DNA of 64,000 bases from contig NZ_OW824151.1 of NCBI RefSeq assembly GCF_942548115.1, positions 186,001 to 250,000 on the forward strand, read 5' to 3'. Source of the DNA: Aeromicrobium sp. Leaf245 (GTDB lineage Bacteria > Actinomycetota > Actinomycetes > Propionibacteriales > Nocardioidaceae). The first letter of the stretch is position 1, and every line of letters starts with the position of its first letter. This document shows, in pieces, positions 52,631 to 59,657 of this stretch. Position numbers and translations under genes: made by a program. A model generated the notes under the pieces. It saw only the letters and a list, made by a program, of their open reading frames with translations, did no database searches and was not told where the DNA came from.

Positions 52631-53197
52631 ATGAGCCAACCTGAGTCCGAGCCCCACCGGTCGACGCAGCTGTCGACGCCGTCGCCGCAGGTCATCGGCC
52701 CCGACGGCACCCCCGTCGAGGCCCCCGGCGCCGCGACCCCGGAGACGGCCCAGCGCGGGACACCGCTGGGTGACCTCGTGGAGCAGCCGGCCAAGGTCAT
52801 GCGCATCGGCGGCATGATCCGCCAGCTCCTGGACGAGGTGAAGGCCGCGCCGCTCGACGACGCCAGCCGCACCCGGCTGCGCGAGATCCACCGCCAGTCC
52901 GTCAAGGAGCTCGAGGACGGTCTCGCCCCCGAGCTGGTGGCCGAGCTGCAGCGCCTGAGCCTGCCGTTCGAGGACGAGTCGCCGTCCGACGCCGAGCTGC
53001 GCATCGCCCAGGCCCAGCTCGTGGGCTGGCTCGAGGGTCTGTTCCACGGCATCCAGGCCGCGCTGTACGCCCAGCAGGTGCAGGCACAGGCGCAGTTCCA
53101 GAACATGAGGCTCGCCCTGCCGCCGTCAAACGGTCCAGAAAGTGACCAAAGTACTGAGTCGGCGCAAAACGGTCCTGCGGGCGGGATGTACCTCTAG
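52631..53197 (+). CDS. bpa: Bacterial proteasome activator Bpa (PafE)
   Basis: The 188-residue protein matches mycobacterial Bpa (Rv3780). A disordered Pro-rich N terminus is followed by GPDGTPVEAPG, the helical core QPAKVMRIGGMIRQLLDEVKAAPLD, RLREIHRQSVKELEDGLAPELV, and SDAELRIAQAQLVGWLEGLFHGIQAALYAQQ. It ends GGMYL, the C-terminal proteasome-docking Gly-x-Tyr-Leu motif (GQYL in M. tuberculosis). Bpa forms a dodecameric ATP-independent ring that opens the 20S proteasome. Proteasome genes are not in the window. ATG 52631 has a leaderless promoter. A whiB-like gene follows 35 bases later. Confidence 0.93.
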   Translation: MSQPESEPHRSTQLSTPSPQVIGPDGTPVEAPGAATPETAQRGTPLGDLVEQPAKVMRIGGMIRQLLDEVKAAPLDDASRTRLREIHRQSVKELEDGLAPELVAELQRLSLPFEDESPSDAELRIAQAQLVGWLEGLFHGIQAALYAQQVQAQAQFQNMRLALPPSNGPESDQSTESAQNGPAGGMYL

Positions 53198-53232
53198 TGT
53201 GACGCGAAAGGATGCGACCGGGAGAGGGACCC

Positions 53233-53796
53233 ATGACCATCGTGACCGACATCGCTGCACCTCCGTGCACGCGTGAGCCGGTGTTCCGCGACGAACGCCT
53301 GTACGCAGGAGCCCACGAGCTCGACGCCGCATCGCGCGTCGGCCTGGGGGAGATCCTGGCGCAGGCCCACCGCCGTTGCGCGGGTTGCCCCATGCTCGTC
53401 GACTGCCTCTACCGGGCGGTCGTCGAGGTCGACGTCTCGGGCTTCGTGGCCTGCACGACCGAGGCCGACCGCGCGAGCATCCGCGACAGCCTCGGCATCG
53501 TCGTCGACGCCAACCAGTCCGGATCGTACGGGCCGGCCCGGCTCGGCGCCGGTCCCGTGAGCCACGAGGCCGTCCTGGCGGCGCGCACCGCGCACCCGAA
53601 GGACACCTGCCAGCAGCTCGCCGAGCGGCTCGGCTGCTCCACGTCGACCATCAAGCGCCATCTGCGGCGCGCCCGGGCCGAGGCCGCCGAGCAGGCGTCG
53701 GCGCTGGCCGCCGTGGCCGACCTGCCCCGACGCATCCCGTCGGTCGACGAGGTCCTCGACGCCTTCGACTCCCTGGAGTCCAGCCAGCTCGCCTGA
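53233..53796 (+). CDS. WhiB-like iron-sulfur regulator with C-terminal HTH
   Basis: The 187-residue protein has the WhiB cysteine spacing Cys12, Cys49-x2-Cys52-x5-Cys58 (RRCAGCPMLVDC), which in WhiB proteins ligates a 4Fe-4S cluster. The usual G[VI]WGG turn is replaced by GFVAC (70-74), so binding to sigma factor region 4 may differ. Unlike classic WhiB proteins of 80-130 residues it continues into a helix-turn-helix (about 124-147, TCQQLAERLGCSTSTIKRHL). ATG 53233 follows GGGAGAGGG, and a TAGTGT -10 overlaps the bpa stop codon at 53195-53200, so it can be transcribed separately from bpa. Confidence 0.8.
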   Translation: MTIVTDIAAPPCTREPVFRDERLYAGAHELDAASRVGLGEILAQAHRRCAGCPMLVDCLYRAVVEVDVSGFVACTTEADRASIRDSLGIVVDANQSGSYGPARLGAGPVSHEAVLAARTAHPKDTCQQLAERLGCSTSTIKRHLRRARAEAAEQASALAAVADLPRRIPSVDEVLDAFDSLESSQLA

Positions 53797-53810
53797 CCCG
53801 CCTCTCCTCC

Positions 53811-53893
53811 TCAGAGGTAGGTGACGCACCTGATCCGGCCGTCAGAGGTAGGTGACGCACCGAATCCGACGCTGGTGAGGTGCGAGACCTGCC
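53811..53893. repeat. Palindromic repeat array A
   Basis: Three short elements: CAGAGGTAGGTGACGCACCT type I copies at 53811-53833 and 53842-53861 (same orientation), and a type II copy in reverse (GAGGTGCGAGACCTGCC, 53877-53893). The cores are palindromic: AGGTG-ACG-CACCT and AGGT-GCGAG-ACCT. It lies between the convergent ends of the whiB-like and HAD genes. Matching arrays occur at 56013 and 57175. Confidence 0.8.
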
Positions 53894-53910
53894 GCCCGCC
53901 GCACCGCCGG

Positions 53911-54693
53911 TCAGAGCCAGCGACGCAGCTCGTCGGCGAGACCGTCGTCGACCACGCTGCCCGTGACGTCGTCGGCCACGGCCTTGAGCTCGTCCGAGCC
54001 CTGGCCCATGGCCACACCCCGACCAGCCCAGCGGAGCATGTCGTAGTCGTTCATGCCGTCGCCCACGGCCAGCACGTCGGCCTGGTCGACCCCCAGCCGC
54101 GCGCACACGACCTCCAGGCCGGAAGCCTTCGAGACGCCCTCGGGGGCGATGTCGAGCCAGGCCGTGTAGCCGATGTTGTAGTTCACCTCGTTGAGGCCCA
54201 GCCCGTGCACGAGCGCGCCGAACTCCTCGACGTCGTGCTCCGGTGCGCGGATGATGACCCGCGTGACCGGCTCGGCCACCAGCTCGTCGACGTCCTGGAT
54301 CTTCACGTCGCCGCTGATCTCCCACTCCGGGAAGGGCGCGCTGATCCGGTAGCCGGTGCCGACCTCCTCGACCGCCACGAGCGCGTCGGGCACGTGCTCG
54401 AGCACCCGGCGGACCGCCTCGCTGGCATCGAACGTGACCGTGTGGATCACGTCGACCGGGCTGTAGGTGTGCACCACGGCGCCGTTGCTGGCCACCGCGA
54501 TGCCGTCGTCGAGCCGCAGGTTCTCGGCGGCGTCGATCACCCCGGGGATGGCACGACCGGTGGAGATGACCACGTGCACGCCGGTGTCCTTCAGGGCGTG
54601 CACGGCGTCGCGGACCACGTCGGTCATCCGGTTCTCCCAGTCGACCAGGGTGCCGTCGACGTCGAGCGCGACGAGCTTCGGCCGCCAGGTCAT
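53911..54693 (-). CDS. HAD-superfamily (Cof-type) phosphatase
   Basis: The 260-residue enzyme has HAD motif [14 protein letters not shown], motif [11 protein letters not shown], the Cof-type cap domain (about 85-185), a lysine in [13 protein letters not shown], and motif [13 protein letters not shown]. Cof-type (IIB) HADs hydrolyse sugar phosphates, flavin or PLP phosphate; the substrate here is unknown. The ATG overlaps the serS stop (ATGA), so it is translated together with seryl-tRNA synthetase. The same neighbourhood is common in actinobacteria. Confidence 0.9.
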   Translation of the reverse strand: MTWRPKLVALDVDGTLVDWENRMTDVVRDAVHALKDTGVHVVISTGRAIPGVIDAAENLRLDDGIAVASNGAVVHTYSPVDVIHTVTFDASEAVRRVLEHVPDALVAVEEVGTGYRISAPFPEWEISGDVKIQDVDELVAEPVTRVIIRAPEHDVEEFGALVHGLGLNEVNYNIGYTAWLDIAPEGVSKASGLEVVCARLGVDQADVLAVGDGMNDYDMLRWAGRGVAMGQGSDELKAVADDVTGSVVDDGLADELRRWL

Positions 54694-55961
54694 GCGCCCA
54701 CCTTCGCGACCGGCTCCAGTACCTCGCCGAGGAACGGGTGCAGGGCTGCGGGCAGGCGGACCGACCCGTCGGCCTGCTGGCCGTTCTCGAGCAGGGCGAC
54801 GATGATGCGCGGCATGGCGCACAGCGTGCCGTTCAGCGTGGCGGTGGGTTCGGTGCCGCCGTCGTCGAGCCGGTTGCGGATGTCGAGGCGGCGGGCCTGG
54901 AACTGGGTGCAGTTCGACGCGGAGCTGACCTCGCGGTACTTGCCCTGGGTGGGGATCCACGCCTCGCAGTCGAACTTGCGCACTGCGGAGAGGCCGAGGT
55001 CGCCCGCGGCGACGTCGATGACTCGGTACGGAAGCTCGAGCAGGTCGAGCCACTCCTTCTCGTAGCCGAGGATCTGCTCGTGCTGGGCGTAGGACTCCTC
55101 CAGCGACGTGCAGACGAACATCTCGACCTTGTCGAACCAGTGCACGCGCACGATGCCGCGGGTGTCCTTGCCGTGCGAGCCGGCCTCGCGACGGAAGCAC
55201 GGGCTGAACGCGACGTACTTCTTCGGGCCGTCGAGGATCTCGTCGGAGTGGTACGCCGCGAGCGGCACCTCCGACGTGCCCACGAGGTACAGGTCGTCCT
55301 TCTCGAGGTGGTAGACGTCGGCCGCGGCCTGGCCGAGGAAGCCCGTGCCCTCCATGGCGCGCGGCTTGACGAGCGCCGGCGGGATCATCGGCGTGAAGCC
55401 CCACGCGGCGGCCTTCTGCATGGCCAGCTGGGTGAGCGCCAGCTCCAGCTGCGCGCCGACGCCGGTGAGGAAGTAGAAGCGTGAGCCGCTGACCTTCGCG
55501 CCGCGCTCGACGTCGATGGCGCCGAGCAGCTGGCCGAGCTCGAGGTGGTCCTTCGGCTCGAAGCCCTCGGCCGCGAAGTCGCGGGGCGTGCCGACCTCCT
55601 CGAGGAGCACGAAGTCGTCCTCGCCGCCGGGCGGGGCGTCGGGCGCGGGGTTGGGCAGGGCCTTGAGCAGTGCGGTGAAGGCCTCGCCGGCCGCGGTCTG
55701 CTCTGCGTCGGCGGCCTTGACCTGGGCGCTCAGCTCCTTGGTGCGCGTGAGCAGCTGCTGCTTCTCGTCGCCCTGGGCCTGCGCGACCTGCTTGCCCATC
55801 GACTTCTGCTCGCTGCGCAACGCCTCGAACGCGGCGATCGTGGAGCGTCGGCGCTCGTCGGCCTCGACCAGCGCGTCGACGACCGACGGGTCCTCCCCAC
55901 GGCGTCGCTGCGCCTCTCGGATGGCCTCGGGGTCGTCTCGCAACAGCCTGGCGTCGATCAC
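54690..55961 (-). CDS. serS: Seryl-tRNA synthetase
   Basis: The 423-residue class II synthetase has the N-terminal coiled-coil arm for the tRNA-Ser long variable arm (about 25-105, [24 protein letters not shown]) and class II motifs: motif 2 [31 protein letters not shown] and motif 3 near the end [29 protein letters not shown] is the serine site. GTG 55961 ([11 protein letters not shown]) is supported by a TAGGCT hexamer 12 nt upstream. The two tRNA-Ser genes in this window are its substrates. Confidence 0.97.
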   Translation of the reverse strand: MIDARLLRDDPEAIREAQRRRGEDPSVVDALVEADERRRSTIAAFEALRSEQKSMGKQVAQAQGDEKQQLLTRTKELSAQVKAADAEQTAAGEAFTALLKALPNPAPDAPPGGEDDFVLLEEVGTPRDFAAEGFEPKDHLELGQLLGAIDVERGAKVSGSRFYFLTGVGAQLELALTQLAMQKAAAWGFTPMIPPALVKPRAMEGTGFLGQAAADVYHLEKDDLYLVGTSEVPLAAYHSDEILDGPKKYVAFSPCFRREAGSHGKDTRGIVRVHWFDKVEMFVCTSLEESYAQHEQILGYEKEWLDLLELPYRVIDVAAGDLGLSAVRKFDCEAWIPTQGKYREVSSASNCTQFQARRLDIRNRLDDGGTEPTATLNGTLCAMPRIIVALLENGQQADGSVRLPAALHPFLGEVLEPVAKVGA

Positions 55962-55967
55962 CCCGTC

Positions 55968-55973
55968 AGCCTA
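55968..55973 (-). promoter_or_regulatory. -10 hexamer, leaderless promoter of serS
   Basis: TAGGCT on the minus strand starts 12 nt before GTG 55961. Confidence 0.55.
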
Positions 55974-56012
55974 TCCGGGCCCCTCCCGCCCCCTCCCCCC
56001 GGCGATGACTGG

Positions 56013-56098
56013 TCAGAGGTAGGTGACGCACCTGACGACGCCACCGGAGGTAGGCCTCGCACGTGATGGGCTCACTGAGAGGTTCGAGACCTACCTCC
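56013..56098. repeat. Palindromic repeat array B
   Basis: A type I copy (TCAGAGGTAGGTGACGCACC, 56013-56035) is followed by a type II copy (GGAGGTAGGCCTCGCACG, 56046-56066) and a reversed type II copy (GAGGTTCGAGACCTACCTCC, 56078-56098). The array lies upstream of serS and of the AbiEi-like gene, between divergent starts. The rest of 56099-56201 shows no gene. Confidence 0.8.
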
Positions 56099-56201
56099 AG
56101 CGCATGCATCTTCCCCACCCGCTCTCGCCGGAGTCCGGTACTCGTCCACAGGGTTCCGGCGAGGCATTCCGTGCCCGCCGGTCGAGCGCTGGGATGGGGA
56201 C

Positions 56202-57179
56202 ATGCCCCCGCGCGCACAGATCCCCGCCCCGCTCGCACACGAGCCGTTCCACGTACGCGAGGCGCTCGCGCTCGGCGTCTCGCACCGACGCCTCGCGGGC
56301 AAGGCCTACCGTCGACTCCTTCCAGCGGTCTGGGCACCTGCCGACCTCGAGATGACCGAGGAACGCTGGTGGGTGGCGGCTCGCAAGTACGCGCCCGCCG
56401 ACGCGCGCTTCACCGGCGCCACCCGGCTGCAGCAGCTGGGACTCGACCTCGGCCCACACCGACCGCTGCAGATGGTCGTGGGTCGCGACCTGCATCGCGA
56501 CTGCCCCGAGGTCTTCCTGCACCGCAGCGACGTCATGCCTGCGCACGACGACGTCGCCGTCAGTCCCGAAGCCGTGTTCGTCGAGGTGTGCCGTTGGTTC
56601 ACGGTCCTCGATGCGGTGGCCGCCGGGGACTGGCTGATCAAGCAAGGTCTCCTGAACCCCGAGGTCCTCGCGCGCCTCTGCCACGACGAGCCCTGGCGCG
56701 ACGGAGCGGAACAGGCGCGGTGGGTCGCTCGACTCCTCGACGGACGCTCCCGATCGGTCCCCGAGAGCCATGTCCGGCTCTACTTCCAAGCGGCCGGGCT
56801 GCCGCGGCCCGAGGTGAACGTGCCGGTCGACGTCGCCGGCACCCTGCTCACTCCGGACTGGTGGTGGCGGTTGTTCCGCGTCGCCTCCGAGTACGAGGGA
56901 AGTCAGCACCAGACCAACCGCGGTCAGTACGTCGCCGACATCGATCGGTACCAGCTGTATCGCTCGGCGGACATCGAGTATCGCCAGATCACCCGCGAGC
57001 TGAAGGTGACGCCCCGCACGGTGGTACGTCGGGTGCACGAGGCCCTCGTCGCGGGCGGGTACTCGGGACCGTCGCCCAGGTTCGGGGTCGCGTTCCAGGC
57101 GTTGAACCGCACGCCCCGCGAGGCGATGGCCGCCGCACCCGACCTCACCGTGTGGACGCCGGTCGCTCCGCGGCGGTAG
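56202..57179 (+). CDS. AbiEi/DUF559-like protein with nuclease-type C-terminal domain
   Basis: The 325-residue protein begins HEPFHVREALALGVSHRRLAGKAYRRLLPAVWAP, a winged-helix start typical of AbiEi-type antitoxin-like proteins. The C-terminal half contains RLFRVASEYEGSQHQTNRGQYVADIDRY, which matches the short Vsr/DUF559-like PD-(D/E)xK nuclease found fused to this domain in actinobacteria (EYEGSQH, then Asp/Glu-x-Lys-like region). No cognate AbiEii toxin is adjacent. ATG 56202 has GGGGA upstream. The TAG stop lies inside a repeat element (GGTAGG). Flanking palindromic arrays in opposite orientation mark the gene as possibly mobile. Confidence 0.65.
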   Translation: MPPRAQIPAPLAHEPFHVREALALGVSHRRLAGKAYRRLLPAVWAPADLEMTEERWWVAARKYAPADARFTGATRLQQLGLDLGPHRPLQMVVGRDLHRDCPEVFLHRSDVMPAHDDVAVSPEAVFVEVCRWFTVLDAVAAGDWLIKQGLLNPEVLARLCHDEPWRDGAEQARWVARLLDGRSRSVPESHVRLYFQAAGLPRPEVNVPVDVAGTLLTPDWWWRLFRVASEYEGSQHQTNRGQYVADIDRYQLYRSADIEYRQITRELKVTPRTVVRRVHEALVAGGYSGPSPRFGVAFQALNRTPREAMAAAPDLTVWTPVAPRR

Positions 57180-57257
57180 GTCTCGCACCTTTCAGCGGAC
57201 CCATCAGGTGCGTCACCTACCTCTGACCAGTCGGACAGGTGCGTCACCTACCTCTGA
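57175..57257. repeat. Palindromic repeat array C
   Basis: A type II copy (GGTAGGTCTCGCACCTTTCA, 57175-57194) contains the stop codon of the AbiEi-like gene. Two reversed type I copies (CAGGTGCGTCACCTACCTCT core) follow at 57204-57226 and 57236-57257. The order and orientation are the reverse of array A. Confidence 0.8.
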
Positions 57258-57274
57258 CGAGTCGAGGCGGGGGG

Positions 57275-57889
57275 TCAGGGGGAGGAGAGGAGGGCGCGGA
57301 CGGTGTGGAGCATGGCGGCGTGGGCGGCGGCGACGGAGCGGTCGAGGTCGTCGCGCAGGAGGGACCAGGCGTTCCACGACGTCGACCCGACCAGGGCGTC
57401 GAGGAGCGCCGCGCGGTCCGCCGCCGCGTCGAGCTCACCGGCGAAGGCCTGCTCGATGTCGTGCACCACCCGTTCCACGTGACCGAGCCGGCTCGAGCGC
57501 AACGTCGGCGAGAACGGCTCCTTCAGCTGCGCTGCGCGGGCTGCGGGCGAGATGTTCTCGAGCCGACGTGCCCGCTCGGCGCAGAAGCGCTCGATGCGCT
57601 CGGGCAGCGGGGCCGACGGGTCGACCTCGCCGCGCAGGGCCGAGTCCTGCTCGAACCAGTAGCCGGTCGTGGCCTGCAGCAGCCCCTCCATGTCGCCGAA
57701 GGAACCCCACAACGTGCGCACCGAGACACCGGCGCGCTCCGCCACCTGGGCGGCGGTGGGCAGCAGGTCGCCTCCGCGGATCAGCTCCGCGTGCGCCTCG
57801 ACGATGGCCCGACGGGTCCGGTTGCCGCGCGCCACCCGTCCGTCCCGCTGCTCCCGCTCCGGGAGCGGCGACGCCTCTGGTCGACTCAC
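57275..57889 (-). CDS. TetR/AcrR-family regulator
   Basis: The 204-residue regulator has an N-terminal HTH at about 18-62 (RRAIVEAHAELIRGGDLLPTAAQVAERAGVSVRTLW), followed by an all-helical ligand domain. GTG 57889 (VSRPEASPLPE) or GTG 57904 can start it; 57889 leaves the palindromic operator upstream of the gene rather than inside it. It is divergent from the liv-like operon and most likely controls it: a perfect GTGAA-CA-TTCAC palindrome lies between the two genes. The effector is probably the transported acid or its CoA ester, an inference. Confidence 0.88.
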   Translation of the reverse strand: MSRPEASPLPEREQRDGRVARGNRTRRAIVEAHAELIRGGDLLPTAAQVAERAGVSVRTLWGSFGDMEGLLQATTGYWFEQDSALRGEVDPSAPLPERIERFCAERARRLENISPAARAAQLKEPFSPTLRSSRLGHVERVVHDIEQAFAGELDAAADRAALLDALVGSTSWNAWSLLRDDLDRSVAAAHAAMLHTVRALLSSP

Positions 57890-57898
57890 GCAACCATC

Positions 57899-57932
57899 AT
57901 GCACCCCGAGTGAACATTCACACCAGGTGCAT
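57899..57932. promoter_or_regulatory. Candidate TetR operator
   Basis: GTGAACATTCAC (57910-57921) is an inverted repeat with a 2-base centre, enclosed by ATGCACC (57899-57905) and GGTGCAT (57926-57932), also inverted. It lies just upstream of the liv promoter and about 20 bases upstream of the tetR start. Confidence 0.65.
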
Positions 57933-57934
57933 AT

Positions 57935-57963
57935 TGCTTGTGACCCACGTCATGGCCTAGGTT
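57935..57963 (+). promoter_or_regulatory. Promoter of the liv-like operon
   Basis: TTGCTT (57935-57940) and TAGGTT (57958-57963) are 17 bases apart. A GAGAGGGA ribosome-binding site precedes GTG 57997. The operator begins 3 bases upstream of the -35. Confidence 0.6.
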
Positions 57964-57996
57964 CGCCGCAACCCCGCAGCCGACGAGAGGGACCCT

Positions 57997-58776
57997 GTGC
58001 TGGCGGTCAAGAACCTGGAAGTCGTCTACAACGACGTCGTCCTCGTGCTGCGTGGCGTGAGCCTGCAGGTGCCTCGCGGCAGCATCGTCGCCCTGCTCGG
58101 AGCCAACGGCGCCGGCAAGACGACGCTCCTGCGCGCACTGTCCGGGCTGCTCGACGTGCACGACGGCGCCATCACCAAGGGCCAGGTCACGCTCGACGAC
58201 GTCCCCCTGCACACGCTCACCGCGCCGAAGATCGTGGCGGCGGGCCTCGGGCAGGTCCTCGAGGGACGCCGGGTCTTCTCGGAGTTCAGCGTCGAGGAGA
58301 ACCTCAAGGTCGGCGGTCACACCCGCAAGGGCAGCCTGGCCGACGCCGTCGAGGAGGTCTACGAGCTGTTCCCGGTGCTGCGCGAACGCCGACGCAACAT
58401 CGCCGGCTACCTGTCCGGTGGCGAGCAGCAGATGCTGGCCATGGGCCGTGCACTCGTGGCCAAGCCCGACTACCTGCTCCTCGACGAGCCGAGCCTGGGC
58501 CTCGCGCCGCGCATCGTCCAGCAGATCAAGGACATCGTGGTCGAGATCAACCGACGCGGCACGACCGTGCTGCTCGTGGAGCAGAACGCCACCATGGCAC
58601 TGTCGATCGCGAGCCACGGGTACGTGCTCGAGCACGGCAAGGTCGTCATGGACAAGCCGGCCGCCGAGCTGCTCGCCGACGACGACATCCGCGACTTCTA
58701 CCTGGGGCGTGGAGAGCTCGCGACCTCCTACCGCGAGGTCAAGCACTACAAGCGACGCAAGAGGTGGCTCTCGTGA
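57997..58776 (+). CDS. livF: Branched-chain-amino-acid-type ABC transporter ATPase (LivF)
   Basis: The 259-residue ATPase has Walker A LLGANGAGKTTLL, signature LSGGEQQMLAMGRAL, Walker B LLLDEPSLGLAP and the H-loop-like LLVEQNA. LivF-type ATPases of the HAAT family power uptake of amino acids and, in many operons, urea, aromatic acids or other carboxylates. GTG 57997 has GAGAGGGA upstream. Its stop overlaps the livG start (GTGA). It is the first gene of the operon; such operons usually put the binding-protein gene first, but here livK comes last. Confidence 0.93.
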   Translation: MLAVKNLEVVYNDVVLVLRGVSLQVPRGSIVALLGANGAGKTTLLRALSGLLDVHDGAITKGQVTLDDVPLHTLTAPKIVAAGLGQVLEGRRVFSEFSVEENLKVGGHTRKGSLADAVEEVYELFPVLRERRRNIAGYLSGGEQQMLAMGRALVAKPDYLLLDEPSLGLAPRIVQQIKDIVVEINRRGTTVLLVEQNATMALSIASHGYVLEHGKVVMDKPAAELLADDDIRDFYLGRGELATSYREVKHYKRRKRWLS

Positions 58777-59657
58777 CCCACTCGCTCACCGAACCCACGC
58801 CCCGTCCCGACGCCGGCGCCACGGCCGAGCCGGTCGTCAGCCTGCGCGGCGTCGAGCTGGCGTTCGCCGGGGTCAAGGCGCTGCAGGGCGTCGACCTCGA
58901 CGTGCACCACGGCGAGCTGTTCGCCGTGATCGGCCCCAACGGCGCCGGCAAGACGTCGATCTTCAACGTGCTCTCGGGCGTGTACCGGCCCCAGAAGGGA
59001 TCGGTCACCTTCCTCGGGCAGGAGATCCTCGGCTCCAAGCCACACGCGATCGCCGCGATGGGCATGGCGCGCACGTTCCAGAACATCGAGCTGTTCGCCA
59101 ACCTCGACGTCGTCGACAACCTCATGCTCGGGCGCCACCACGCGCTCGGCTACGGCTGGCCGTCGGCGCTCGCCTGGCTCGGCCGCGCCCGCAAGGCCGA
59201 GGTGCGCAACCGCCGCGAGGTCGAGGAGATCATCGACTTCCTCGAGATCGAGGCCTACCGCCAGCTGCCCGTCGGGATGCTGCCGTACGGCGTGCAGAAG
59301 CGCATCGAGCTCGGCCGCGCCCTGGCCATGGACCCCAAGCTCCTGCTGCTGGACGAGCCGGTCGCCGGCATGAACGGCGAGGAGACCGAGGACATGGCCC
59401 GGTTCATCCTCGACGTCGCGGGCGAGCTCGGCATCGCCATGATCCTCGTCGAGCACGACATGGGCCTGGTCATGGACCTGGCCGACCGGGTGATGGCCAT
59501 GGACTTCGGCAAGCCGATCACCACGGGCACGCCCGCCGAGGTGCAGGACCACCCGGGCGTGATCGCCGCGTACCTGGGCGTCGGCGACGACACCCCCCTG
59601 TCCGACGACGCCCCGCCCGAGGCCAGCACCGACCCGAGCACAGGAGAGCAGCGATGA
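58773..59657 (+). CDS. livG: ABC transporter ATPase (LivG)
   Basis: The 294-residue ATPase has Walker A VIGPNGAGKTSIF, the LivG hallmark MARTFQNIELF, Walker B LLLLDEPVAGMN and the H-loop VEHDMGLVMDLADR. The signature is PYGVQKRIELGRAL, a relaxed LSGG. The N terminus has a 20-residue Pro/Thr-rich leader and the C terminus an acidic tail. GTG 58773 overlaps the livF stop, and its own stop overlaps the acyl-CoA ligase start (ATGA). Confidence 0.93.
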   Translation: MTHSLTEPTPRPDAGATAEPVVSLRGVELAFAGVKALQGVDLDVHHGELFAVIGPNGAGKTSIFNVLSGVYRPQKGSVTFLGQEILGSKPHAIAAMGMARTFQNIELFANLDVVDNLMLGRHHALGYGWPSALAWLGRARKAEVRNRREVEEIIDFLEIEAYRQLPVGMLPYGVQKRIELGRALAMDPKLLLLDEPVAGMNGEETEDMARFILDVAGELGIAMILVEHDMGLVMDLADRVMAMDFGKPITTGTPAEVQDHPGVIAAYLGVGDDTPLSDDAPPEASTDPSTGEQR

